Program-made: the position numbers and the translations under genes
Assembly: GCF_008370045.1 (NCBI RefSeq)
Contig: NZ_VOBN01000004.1
Coordinates: 248,001-312,000, forward strand
Reading direction: 5' to 3'
Origin: Pseudomonas sp. ANT_J12
GTDB lineage: Bacteria; Pseudomonadota; Gammaproteobacteria; Pseudomonadales; Pseudomonadaceae
Length of the DNA: 64,000 nucleotides
Notes under the pieces: generated by a model
Database searches by the model: none
Told to the model about the DNA's origin: nothing
The model's input: only the letters and a program-made list of their open reading frames with translations
Shown: positions 8,302-15,750 of the stretch, piece after piece
How the letters are laid out: each line of letters begins with the position of its first letter
Numbering within the stretch: the stretch's first letter is position 1

Positions 8302-8877
8302 ATGTCCGAAATAGAACGAATGCTAGAAGCAATGGCTGCGCCTTCGCCACCAGCACCCGAAGTCGTCACCGTACCCCGCATCCTTGCAGAAGCAGCATTG
8401 ACGGCGCTCGAGGATAAAGGCGCGACACCATCTGAAGTTCTGGCGCTCCAGGGCATTCTGGCCGAGCCAGTCTTGCAGCTCTGGGCAATCCACAGTGTTG
8501 GCCCGGGCGAAGAATATCCCTGCCTCAATAGGGAAGATGCCGAGCGCCGAGCAAAAGAGCTGCGAGCCATGGGCGACACGATGAAGGCTGAACGCATCGC
8601 ACGCGGCGAAAGTGTTGAGCACTGGCCCGACTGGGTAACGAACGTCGTCCCATCCCCATGGGAGCCTGCCGAACACTTCGAAATAATGGCCGAGGAATGG
8701 ATGGAAGACGCTGGCCAGCTCCGCAAGGAGGTGATCAAGCTGACGGATCAAAGCAAAGAACTGCTGGAAAGCCTCACCAATCTCGTCGGCCTGGCCAGGC
8801 TTGGCGCCGCACGACTCGACAAGTACCACGCCGCCCTCGCCCAAGCTGAAGCAGTAATCGCCAAAGCCGCCCAATAA
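8302..8877 (+). CDS. Hypothetical prophage protein with C-terminal coiled coil
   Basis: This is a 191-residue soluble protein. The N-terminal 40 residues are helical and proline-rich. The middle contains LREDAERRAKELRAMGDTMK-like charged helices around WPDWVTNVVPSPW. The last 60 residues are predicted coiled coil (QLRKEVIKLTDQSKELLESL). No catalytic motif is visible. It is on the same strand as the excisionase-like gene and the integrase, 35 bp before the former. I cannot assign a family. Confidence 0.7.
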   Translation: MSEIERMLEAMAAPSPPAPEVVTVPRILAEAALTALEDKGATPSEVLALQGILAEPVLQLWAIHSVGPGEEYPCLNREDAERRAKELRAMGDTMKAERIARGESVEHWPDWVTNVVPSPWEPAEHFEIMAEEWMEDAGQLRKEVIKLTDQSKELLESLTNLVGLARLGAARLDKYHAALAQAEAVIAKAAQ

Positions 8878-8912
8878 CCACCTTCTGCCGCCACGCGCGG
8901 CATGGAGCACTT

Positions 8913-9332
8913 ATGTCTGCAGAACTGGCGCAGGCGCCCTCCCGGCCCCGGCGCGGAAGCATCCTCCCCCGCTTCATCCGTGCCGGCGCTGCGCCCATCT
9001 ATTTGGGAATGTGCCGGGCCGAATTCGACAAAACAGTCCGCCCCTATGTCAGCGAGTTTCCTATCGGCGAGCGCGGTGTCGGTTTCGACCGGCAGGAGCT
9101 GGATGACTGGGCAACGGCGTACGTCGAGGCCAAAGCAATTGATAAAAAACGCGCCCCGGAGCAACAATTGCCCCGCAGCGAGCGCCAGAAAGGAGATAAA
9201 TCATGGCGCGAAAATCGATCACAGGCCTCTCCGAGAGGAAAGGCATCTGGCATATCGACAAGAAAATCAACGGAGAAAGACTTTACGAAAGCACTGGAAC
9301 TGGTGACCGGGAAGAAGCGGAACGCTACCTGA
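8913..9332 (+). CDS. Excisionase/AlpA-like DNA-binding protein
   Basis: The first 75 residues (RFIRAGAAPIYLGMCRAEFD to ELDDWATAYVEA) look like the short winged helix of excisionase or AlpA-type regulators that sit directly before integrase genes in Pseudomonas prophages. The C-terminal 60 residues are basic and low in complexity, and are read out of phase through the first 130 bp of the integrase gene. That overlap is long; the true functional part is probably the N-terminal domain. Role: directionality of integrase or control of its promoter, inferred from family and position. Confidence 0.7.
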   Translation: MSAELAQAPSRPRRGSILPRFIRAGAAPIYLGMCRAEFDKTVRPYVSEFPIGERGVGFDRQELDDWATAYVEAKAIDKKRAPEQQLPRSERQKGDKSWRENRSQASPRGKASGISTRKSTEKDFTKALELVTGKKRNAT

Positions 9333-10381
9333 TCTACCGGCTGGAGCAGATCCGACAACAAAAGGTGTACGGCGTAAAGAAGGTCAGAATATGGCGGGAG
9401 GCGGCAACTCGCTTCCTGCTGGAGTTCAAGGATCAGCCTTCGATCAAGCTTTCAGCTCACCACCTTTCTCAATTGGACCCGTTCATAGGCGACATGCGGC
9501 TGACCCACATTGATGACCAGGCCCTGGTGCCGTTCATCAAGGACAGGTTGGCGACCAAGAAGCTTGAAGGCGGCAAGGTAAAGAAAGGCGTCAGCAACAG
9601 GACGGTGAATATCTCGATTGAGCGTGTGATTCGGGTTTTATCGTTATGTGCCAGGAAGTGGCGAGATGATGAGCGCAGGCCGTGGCTGGACAGCGTGCCG
9701 ATGCTCACGAAGCTGGAAGAGAAGAAGTCGAGCCGCAAGCCGTACCCGATGTCGTGGCCGGAGCAGTCGATTCTTTTCGGGGAGTTGCCGGCCCACCTGC
9801 AAACGATGGCGTTGTTCAAAGTGAACACAGGCACCCGGGAGCAGGAGGTTTGCAAATTGCGATGGGATTGGGAAATTTCGGTGCCAGAGCTCGTTACCAG
9901 CGTGTTTCTGATTCCGGCTGATTTTGGCGGCAGACACGAACGGTCTGGAGTGAAGAACGGTGATGAGCGACTGGTCGTGCTCAACAGCGTGGCCAAGTCG
10001 ATCATCGAGCAACAGCGCGGCGTGAGTAAGGAGTGGATTTTCCCCTACAACGGCAACGCGATGCATCGAATGAATGACTCGGCTTGGAAAAAGGCGCGGG
10101 TGAGAGCGGCGAAACTCTGGCAGGAGGAAAACCTTCGCCCCGCTCACCCAGGTTATACATCCATTAGGATTCATGACCTCAAACACACATTTGGCCGCCG
10201 GCTGCGCGCAGCAGGTGTAACCGAGGAAGACCGCAAGGCACTTCTGGGCCACAAGAAAGGCAGCATCACCAGTCACTACTCTGGCGCTGAGCTTGGGCAT
10301 CTGATTGAAGCTGCGAACATGGTATCAGCAACCGATTCGCGTGGGCCGGTCCTGACAATCTTGAAGAGGAAGCAGGCGTGA
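9203..10381 (+). CDS. int: Prophage tyrosine recombinase (integrase), targets tRNA-Pro
   Basis: The 392-residue protein shows the catalytic blocks of tyrosine recombinases: arginine I in GTREQEVCKLRW (R212), box II HDLKHTFGRRLRAAG (H324), then LLGHKKGSITSHYS with the late histidine and nucleophilic tyrosine. Box II has lysine where HxxR is usual, which I believe is common in this Pseudomonas phage subgroup. A very good Shine-Dalgarno (AAGGAGATAAATC) supports the ATG at 9203. The gene ends 31 bp before a 93-bp copy of the tRNA-Pro 3' region, the expected place for attachment-site recombination. Confidence 0.95.
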   Translation: MARKSITGLSERKGIWHIDKKINGERLYESTGTGDREEAERYLIYRLEQIRQQKVYGVKKVRIWREAATRFLLEFKDQPSIKLSAHHLSQLDPFIGDMRLTHIDDQALVPFIKDRLATKKLEGGKVKKGVSNRTVNISIERVIRVLSLCARKWRDDERRPWLDSVPMLTKLEEKKSSRKPYPMSWPEQSILFGELPAHLQTMALFKVNTGTREQEVCKLRWDWEISVPELVTSVFLIPADFGGRHERSGVKNGDERLVVLNSVAKSIIEQQRGVSKEWIFPYNGNAMHRMNDSAWKKARVRAAKLWQEENLRPAHPGYTSIRIHDLKHTFGRRLRAAGVTEEDRKALLGHKKGSITSHYSGAELGHLIEAANMVSATDSRGPVLTILKRKQA

Positions 10382-10411
10382 AAAATAGAGAATTCACGCA
10401 AAAATCACGCA

Positions 10412-10504
10412 CATGAAAAAGCCCAACCTTTTCAGATTGGGCTAAGTCATTGAAAAATATGGTCGGGACGGAGTGATTCGAACACTCGACCCCTAGCACC
10501 CCAT
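10412..10504. repeat. Attachment-site copy: 3' part of tRNA-Pro plus its terminator
   Basis: This 93-bp segment matches 41128-41220 at 90 of 93 positions. It holds the tRNA-Pro terminator hairpin (AAGCCCAAC..TTGGGCT) and the 3' half of tRNA-Pro up to the anticodon loop, then diverges (CTCC instead of GCTAG). It lies between the prophage integrase and a second integrase and marks the boundary of two tandem insertions at the same tRNA gene. The copy lacks the tRNA 5' half and is not a functional tRNA. Confidence 0.93.
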
Positions 10505-10664
10505 CTCCTTTTTCATACTTCTTGAAAGCTTCCAGAATTTTACTCTGGATTTTTCTAAGCTAGTATTTACTTGAGCTCCAGCGGTGTTCTGCTCTACGAG
10601 AGTCCAGTAACGTCCATCAAGAGCCGGCGTTTTTGTGGGGGTAAAAGTAGGGGGAGTCCGTTTC

Positions 10665-12119
10665 ATGGCTAAAATCACTATCAAAGAACTCGAGTCGCTG
10701 ACTCCCAACGATGCCGGCCGAATCCTCCGAGAGGATGGCAATCTAGCCGGTCGAATCTCAGTCCGTAAGGACGGCGTGTCGGTCAGCTTTTTCTATCGGT
10801 ATCGCTGGGGCAACCAGAACAAAGAGTACGCCTGCGGAACCTGGCCGCGCAAATCCTTGACCGACATCCGCAAGGCCCGCAACCAGGCCCGAGCGCTCAT
10901 TGATGAGCAAATCAATCCCAACGAACACAAGAAAACCGTTAAGGCACAAGCATACGCCGCTGCTAACGTAGAGGCTGAACAAGTAAAAACCACGAAGGTG
11001 CAAACACTGACCGTCCAGAATCTGGCCGACGCCTGGCTGCTGGATGGCGTGGCGCGTAAAGACGGCAATGCCGAGTTGCAACGACGCTTTAACAAGGACC
11101 TTTTGCCAGCACTCGGCAGGACAGCGGTGAACAATGTTTCCGAACACGACGTTCGGGCGCTGATCCGGGCCGTGGTCAACCGCGGCGCTCACCGGCAAGC
11201 CATCAGTTTCTTCGCCGACCTCACCCAGATGTTCAGCTGGGCTAGAAAGCGTCAACCTTGGCGGGCGTTACTGGTTGAGGGTGATCCGACGGAACTGGTC
11301 GACATCTCCCCATTGATCCCTGTCGACTACGAAGCTGAAAGAAGCCGCATCCTTTCGCCGACTGAGCTGTTGGAACTGCACAACCGCTTCCAGCAAATGA
11401 CCGCCGACTACAACGCCCTCCCCGCGGGCCAAAAATACGATGGCATTCGGCCGTTAAAGAAGGAAACGCAGCTCGCGCTCTGGATCAGCCTGGGCACGCT
11501 GTGTCGGATTGGCGAGTTGCTCCAGGCCGAATGGAAAAATATCGATTTGGACCAGCAGACCTGGTTCCTCCCCAGCGAAAACGTCAAAGGCACCCGCGGC
11601 AAGAAACAGGACCACCATGTGTTCCTCTCGCCCTTTGCGCTGCATTTCTTTCAGGAGCTCAAGACCCTGACGGGAGACTCCCAGTGGTGCTTTCCAAACA
11701 AGCTGGATGATGGGCATGTGGACGTGAAAGTGGTGAGCAAGCAGGTCGGCGATCGCCAGGCCCGGTTCAAAAACCGCAAGGCCCTCTCCAGACGGTGCCA
11801 TGACGACACGCTGGTCCTTGCCGACGGCCAAAACGGCGACTGGACGCCGCATGACCTGCGCCGTACGGGGGCGACCATGATGCAAGCCTTAGGCGTTAGC
11901 CTGGATGTCATCGATCGCTGCCAAAATCATGTGCTGGCCGGCTCTCGGGTGAGACGCCACTACTTGCATCACGACTATGCCGACGAGAAGAAAAACGCCT
12001 GGAACCTGCTGGGCGATCGACTCAGTGCGGTGCTGTCCTCGACCTACGAGCACACGCCAAACGAGTCGAAGTTGTCTTTTCCAGCGTACACGACGAAAGA
12101 GACCCGGACATCCTCATAG
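10665..12119 (+). CDS. Island integrase of the P4 type (tyrosine recombinase)
   Basis: The product has about 484 residues from the ATG at 10665, which is preceded by GGGGAG; an upstream in-frame GTG at 10635 is less likely. The N-terminal 100 residues resemble the arm-binding domain of P4-like integrases (RYRWGNQNKEYACGTWP, then LTDIRKARNQARALI). Catalytic blocks are visible: LCRIGELLQAEW (arginine I), HDLRRTGATMMQALGV (H-x-x-R) and CQNHVLAGSRVRRHYLHH (late histidine and tyrosine). It probably inserted the 30.7-kb island between the two tRNA-Pro copies, with the integrase at the end far from the intact tRNA. Confidence 0.93.
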   Translation: MAKITIKELESLTPNDAGRILREDGNLAGRISVRKDGVSVSFFYRYRWGNQNKEYACGTWPRKSLTDIRKARNQARALIDEQINPNEHKKTVKAQAYAAANVEAEQVKTTKVQTLTVQNLADAWLLDGVARKDGNAELQRRFNKDLLPALGRTAVNNVSEHDVRALIRAVVNRGAHRQAISFFADLTQMFSWARKRQPWRALLVEGDPTELVDISPLIPVDYEAERSRILSPTELLELHNRFQQMTADYNALPAGQKYDGIRPLKKETQLALWISLGTLCRIGELLQAEWKNIDLDQQTWFLPSENVKGTRGKKQDHHVFLSPFALHFFQELKTLTGDSQWCFPNKLDDGHVDVKVVSKQVGDRQARFKNRKALSRRCHDDTLVLADGQNGDWTPHDLRRTGATMMQALGVSLDVIDRCQNHVLAGSRVRRHYLHHDYADEKKNAWNLLGDRLSAVLSSTYEHTPNESKLSFPAYTTKETRTSS

Positions 12120-12202
12120 GGCTGTTTCACCCTGCGTTCACCGGAATTTAACGTCCCCATGCTGTGATCCATAATTCGCGATGAGCAAAGGTGGCAGATT
12201 GC

Positions 12203-13393
12203 ATGTACACATTCGTGAGCTTTACCGTCGAGGAACTGTTCGAAAAAGTGTGGCAAACACCCATGGTCAAACTGGCCCACGACATTGGTGTTTCCGACGT
12301 CGCCGTCGCCAAAGCTTGTCGCAAAGCCGGCATCCCTCTCCCTGGGCGTGGCCACTGGGCCAAATCGGAAAAGCAGCGACAACGCAAACCCAAATCTCCT
12401 CAGGTCGAAGGTAATGTCCGATTCCAAGTGCTCGACCGTGACAACTCGCTCGCCAAGACTGGCACTGATTTGAACTCGCCTATACTCCGGAGGAATATTG
12501 AAGCCCCCTATCAATTAACGGAAACTCACGCGCTAGTGAGTCAATGGCTAAAGACCGCAAAAACGTCGAAGGTCAAGGACGGCTACCTCGATTACGCAGG
12601 CAAGCGTGTATTGAATGTGATGATTTCATCGACATTGATAGAACGCTGCGCAATCCTTTTTGATGCGCTGATTAAAGAGGGTGAAGCTGAAGGTTATTCA
12701 TGGAAGATCAACGCTGAAGGAAAAACAATTGCCACTGTTAACGGCGAGACCATGGCCGTGCGACTCATAGAGCGATTAGACAAACACGCGTTACCAGCAC
12801 CTCCTCCCCCAAAACGCCGCCCAGGTACTCCTTGGGAGCCTAATTTCATGTCCCTGCGAAGCCCACAGTTTGAATGGACCTCAACGGGTGAACTGACATT
12901 TCAGATCGAAGCGCGGATGGATTACGGAGAACGGAAAAACTGGAAGGACACCAAGACCGCGCCGCTCGAGAAAAAACTTTCTAGCATCCTGGCGGGCTTA
13001 AGTTCCGCATCAGTTTCTATCAAGGCCCTCAGAGAGAAAGAGGAGGCAAGAAATCATGAATGGGCTGAAGATGAAAGACGACGTCTTGAACGAGCCCGTG
13101 CAACAGAGACTCAACGTCGCCTCAGATTGAGCGTTGTTAAACATACAGAGCGATGGGAACGAGCCGAGCGCTTACGAGCCTTTATAAAAGCGGTAGAAGA
13201 TCGGCTGAAAGTTGCCCCGATCGCAGATCAAGAAACGGCAAATCCTTGGATCGATTGGGCTCGCAAGCAGGCTGATCTCTTGGATCCTTTGCAGGGGAAT
13301 CTGGCATTAATTACCACGTTGGACGTAGAGCTAGAAAGCTGGTTCAGTGGCTCACACTACGGACAGGCAGAGAAAGGTTGGTGGTCTGAGTAG
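12203..13393 (+). CDS. Island protein with N-terminal helix-turn-helix-like segment, unknown function
   Basis: From the ATG at 12203 the product has about 396 residues. Near its start a conserved-looking block, ELFEKVWQTPMVKLAHDIG followed by VSDVAVAKACRKAGIPLPGR, resembles a helix-turn-helix. I recall similar N-termini in hypothetical proteins near integrases in several Proteobacteria. The rest includes a proline run (ALPAPPPPKRRPG) and a charged coiled coil at about residues 275-335. The second half is AT-richer than its neighbours. It follows the island integrase on the same strand, so it may be an island-encoded regulator or accessory factor. The function is unknown. Confidence 0.75.
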   Translation: MYTFVSFTVEELFEKVWQTPMVKLAHDIGVSDVAVAKACRKAGIPLPGRGHWAKSEKQRQRKPKSPQVEGNVRFQVLDRDNSLAKTGTDLNSPILRRNIEAPYQLTETHALVSQWLKTAKTSKVKDGYLDYAGKRVLNVMISSTLIERCAILFDALIKEGEAEGYSWKINAEGKTIATVNGETMAVRLIERLDKHALPAPPPPKRRPGTPWEPNFMSLRSPQFEWTSTGELTFQIEARMDYGERKNWKDTKTAPLEKKLSSILAGLSSASVSIKALREKEEARNHEWAEDERRRLERARATETQRRLRLSVVKHTERWERAERLRAFIKAVEDRLKVAPIADQETANPWIDWARKQADLLDPLQGNLALITTLDVELESWFSGSHYGQAEKGWWSE

Positions 13394-13511
13394 TCGGCAA
13401 CAATGTAGACCTCAGGAAACACGATTTTAATGGGCTCTAATCGCGACGTTTAGACAATTGGTCATCGCAAATTTTCCTACTGCTACGCTGTTCTCACACG
13501 GAGAATAACCA

Positions 13512-13721
13512 ATGATCAATTCAGACCTGCTCCCTTCTTTGCTTTTCAAGATCAATCAAAACCAACTCGCCCTCGAAGCTGCCATCATGGAGCTAACACT
13601 TTGGGTAGAGCATCGCGGTTCTGCTGACGTCGCCGAGAATGTTCGCGGTGCGCTAGACACAATCAGCAATAACGAAGAGTTCATCAAAATGACACTCGCG
13701 GTGCTGATGACGCCGGAGTGA
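13512..13721 (+). CDS. Small hypothetical protein, 69 residues
   Basis: A small acidic helical protein (LALEAAIMELTLWVEHRGSA, then IKMTLAVLMTPE) with no membrane segment. A GGAG-type Shine-Dalgarno lies just before the ATG (ACGGAGAATAACC). Its family is not recognised. It stands alone between two island genes of the same strand. Confidence 0.65.
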   Translation: MINSDLLPSLLFKINQNQLALEAAIMELTLWVEHRGSADVAENVRGALDTISNNEEFIKMTLAVLMTPE

Positions 13722-14010
13722 CTTCGTCTAACGTCACAAGACGCGCGCCGCCTAACGCCTCTATCCTCGACTGCTTTCAGCTGTTGACAACAGGCAGCAA
13801 TCGGCCAATTGCAGTCCTTCGCGACAGGCATTAACCGGCCAAAGCGGACGGTCGTACAAGCGCTGCGCCCACTGGCTTCTGTCTACAGGGCAATGGGTAA
13901 GACGCGTTCATGAGGAGACTCCATTCCATGGCAATCTAATTGCATTTGCAATCATATTAAGGCGTGCAGTATGGTGCAAGCATGACGGAACGCACGGAGA
14001 TTTTTGGAAT
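13722..14010. promoter_or_regulatory. Intergenic region with TTGCA inverted repeat before the E1-half gene
   Basis: No gene is seen. At 13939-13952 lies ATTGCA-TT-TGCAAT, a perfect inverted repeat whose TTGCA half-sites recur in the marR/E1 intergenic region at 15606-15665. It lies about 60 bp before the ATG at 14011, where an operator would act. That the MarR protein encoded next door binds it is an inference. Confidence 0.45.
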
Positions 14011-15114
14011 ATGATCGGCTTTTCCAGCTTCAGCAAAACACCAGATACCCGCCTTGCCGCTCAGGCCTGCATCGATAAAATCCGAACCCCGGCACACCAA
14101 TACACCGCTGGCTTCTCCTCTCCGCTCTACACCATGATCGATATCGCCAACCAACTGGAAAGGGATCCGGGAACGGCCAGGCATGTCTGGGTCATCCGGT
14201 CCGACAAGCAGTCTCAAGTCGAAAGCTGTCACACACGTATCAGCGCCTGGCCTCTGCGCTTTAGCCCTACTGCCTGCGCCAGCGAAAAACCGCTGTTGTA
14301 CCTGACCAGTTCTGCGACATCAGCCGAACTTTGCGCACTTTCAAACGAGTCCGCCCGCCGGGGCATTCTGTGCAATGACATAGAAACCCTGCCCTCCCGC
14401 TGGCCTAAAGGCGCTCACCCCTGGGTTCCGCTTTGGCTGGCCGCCAACCCGCACTGCCTGCCCTTCGACCCCGCCAGCGGTGCCGAAGCGCACGCCATTG
14501 CGCTAGCTGCGTTGCAAAGTTTGTATGTGGAAGGCAATGCCGGCTTCTATTACATGGCGCTTCACGATGAACCCAATGATTTCGTCGCCCCCATCAGCCA
14601 CCTTAGTGCGAGCCAGGCCTTCAAGGGCATGTACAAACTCAACGAGATTGATACAGATGCCGGGCAACCCCGGGTCCGCTTGTTGGGCGCGGGGCTGGCC
14701 TTGCAGTCGGTAGCCTCAGCGGCGCAGATGTTGCGTGATGACTGGGGCGTCGAAAGCGAACTCTGGAGCTGCCCCAGCTACACCCGCCTGGCCCGTGATG
14801 CAGACAAGGCACAACGCTGGAACCGGATGCATCCTGACATGCCGCGGCGGTCGTCGCATTTGGTCGACTGCCTGAGCGCCGATGATTGCCCGGTGGTGGC
14901 TGTGACCGGTTATGCCCAGCATGTCGCCGATCAGATCGGTGGGCATATCCAGTCACGGTTCGTGGCGCTCGGCGCGGACTCAATCGAAACATCTTCGAGC
15001 AAATCGGTGGATAAACGCTGGATCGTGGCACTCGCTCTGCGAGCCCTGGCCCAGGAAGGTGTTATCGCGCAGGCGTGCGTCGAACAGGCCATGGGGCGTT
15101 ATCTGCTGCAATGA
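14011..15114 (+). CDS. Free-standing homologue of the C-terminal half of AceE-type E1
   Basis: The 367-residue protein aligns by eye with the C-terminal half of the complete E1 encoded at 15751-18420. Examples are LQSLYVEGNAGFYYMALHDE against MYVENEDIYYYITLLNE, AFKGMYKLNEIDTD against ILKGMYRLSAPAQP, and VESELWSCPSYTRLARDADK against VSSEVWSVTSLTELRRDGQD. The thiamine diphosphate motif (GDG...N) of E1 is absent, because that region is not encoded. Alone it should not catalyse decarboxylation; it may pair with the full E1 or regulate it. A CGGAG site precedes the ATG. A TTGCA inverted repeat lies upstream. Confidence 0.85.
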   Translation: MIGFSSFSKTPDTRLAAQACIDKIRTPAHQYTAGFSSPLYTMIDIANQLERDPGTARHVWVIRSDKQSQVESCHTRISAWPLRFSPTACASEKPLLYLTSSATSAELCALSNESARRGILCNDIETLPSRWPKGAHPWVPLWLAANPHCLPFDPASGAEAHAIALAALQSLYVEGNAGFYYMALHDEPNDFVAPISHLSASQAFKGMYKLNEIDTDAGQPRVRLLGAGLALQSVASAAQMLRDDWGVESELWSCPSYTRLARDADKAQRWNRMHPDMPRRSSHLVDCLSADDCPVVAVTGYAQHVADQIGGHIQSRFVALGADSIETSSSKSVDKRWIVALALRALAQEGVIAQACVEQAMGRYLLQ

Positions 15115-15125
15115 CAGGACAACGC

Positions 15126-15578
15126 TCAGCCCGCTCGCCCACTGTTGCGCGCTGCCATTGCGGCCCGCTCAAGCGCGTCACTGAGGAATCGCTGTTGCTC
15201 GTCGTCGAATTGCGACAAAAACAGCTCGTCCACCGCCCCTTCATAGATTTTCCACATTTTTTTACGCAGCACTTTCCCGCTCTCGGTAATGGCGGCATAC
15301 GCACCACGGCCGTCATCGCTGGCACGGCTGCGTGTGACCAGGCCTTCGGCCTCCAGACGGTCCACCAACCGGGTGAGGTTGTAGCGCTCGATCGCCATCA
15401 CGTCAGCCAATTCGCTCATGCGTCTGGTGCCTTCAGGGCCGCTTTCCAGGCCCCATAACGCGTCGTACCACGCGTACGCCGGCAGCCCGGCAGCCGCCAG
15501 TCGACGCTCGATTTCCCGGATCAGGGAGTGGTGGGCCCTGACGAATCTGAACCAGGTATCCGGATCGCTTGAAGACAT
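15126..15578 (-). CDS. MarR-family transcriptional regulator
   Basis: The 150-residue protein has the MarR winged-helix core: RMSELADVMAIERYNLTRLV (recognition helix region), DRLEAEGLVTRSRASDDGRG (wing) and AAITESGKVLRKKMW, followed by a C-terminal dimer helix. It is divergent from the complete E1 gene and convergent with the E1-half gene, whose stop lies 11 bp away. Inverted TTGCA repeats fill the divergent promoter region. It most likely represses both E1-type genes and itself until a metabolite or 2-oxoacid relieves repression; the ligand is unknown. Confidence 0.92.
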   Translation of the reverse strand: MSSSDPDTWFRFVRAHHSLIREIERRLAAAGLPAYAWYDALWGLESGPEGTRRMSELADVMAIERYNLTRLVDRLEAEGLVTRSRASDDGRGAYAAITESGKVLRKKMWKIYEGAVDELFLSQFDDEQQRFLSDALERAAMAARNSGRAG

Positions 15579-15604
15579 GCATCACCCTTTTCATGACATC
15601 GATT

Positions 15605-15670
15605 TAGTTGCAATTGTAGCGTGTGGCAGGCTAAGTTCTCGCATATAGTTGCAACTGCAATTATAAATAT
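15605..15670. promoter_or_regulatory. Divergent operator region of marR and the E1 gene
   Basis: Two related boxes are visible: AGTTGCAATTGTA at 15606-15618 and TAGTTGCAACTGCAATTATA at 15646-15665, the latter containing the perfect palindrome AGTTGCAACT (15647-15656). MarR proteins bind such 16-22 bp near-palindromes. The boxes lie between the two divergent starts, so one dimer could control both directions. Confidence 0.6.
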
Positions 15671-15750
15671 TCTTTTAGGTTGGCGTCGACCCACGCCCCT
15701 TAGCCAGACACCCAACGACTCGGTGCTGCTGCACTGTCCAGGAGACGACG

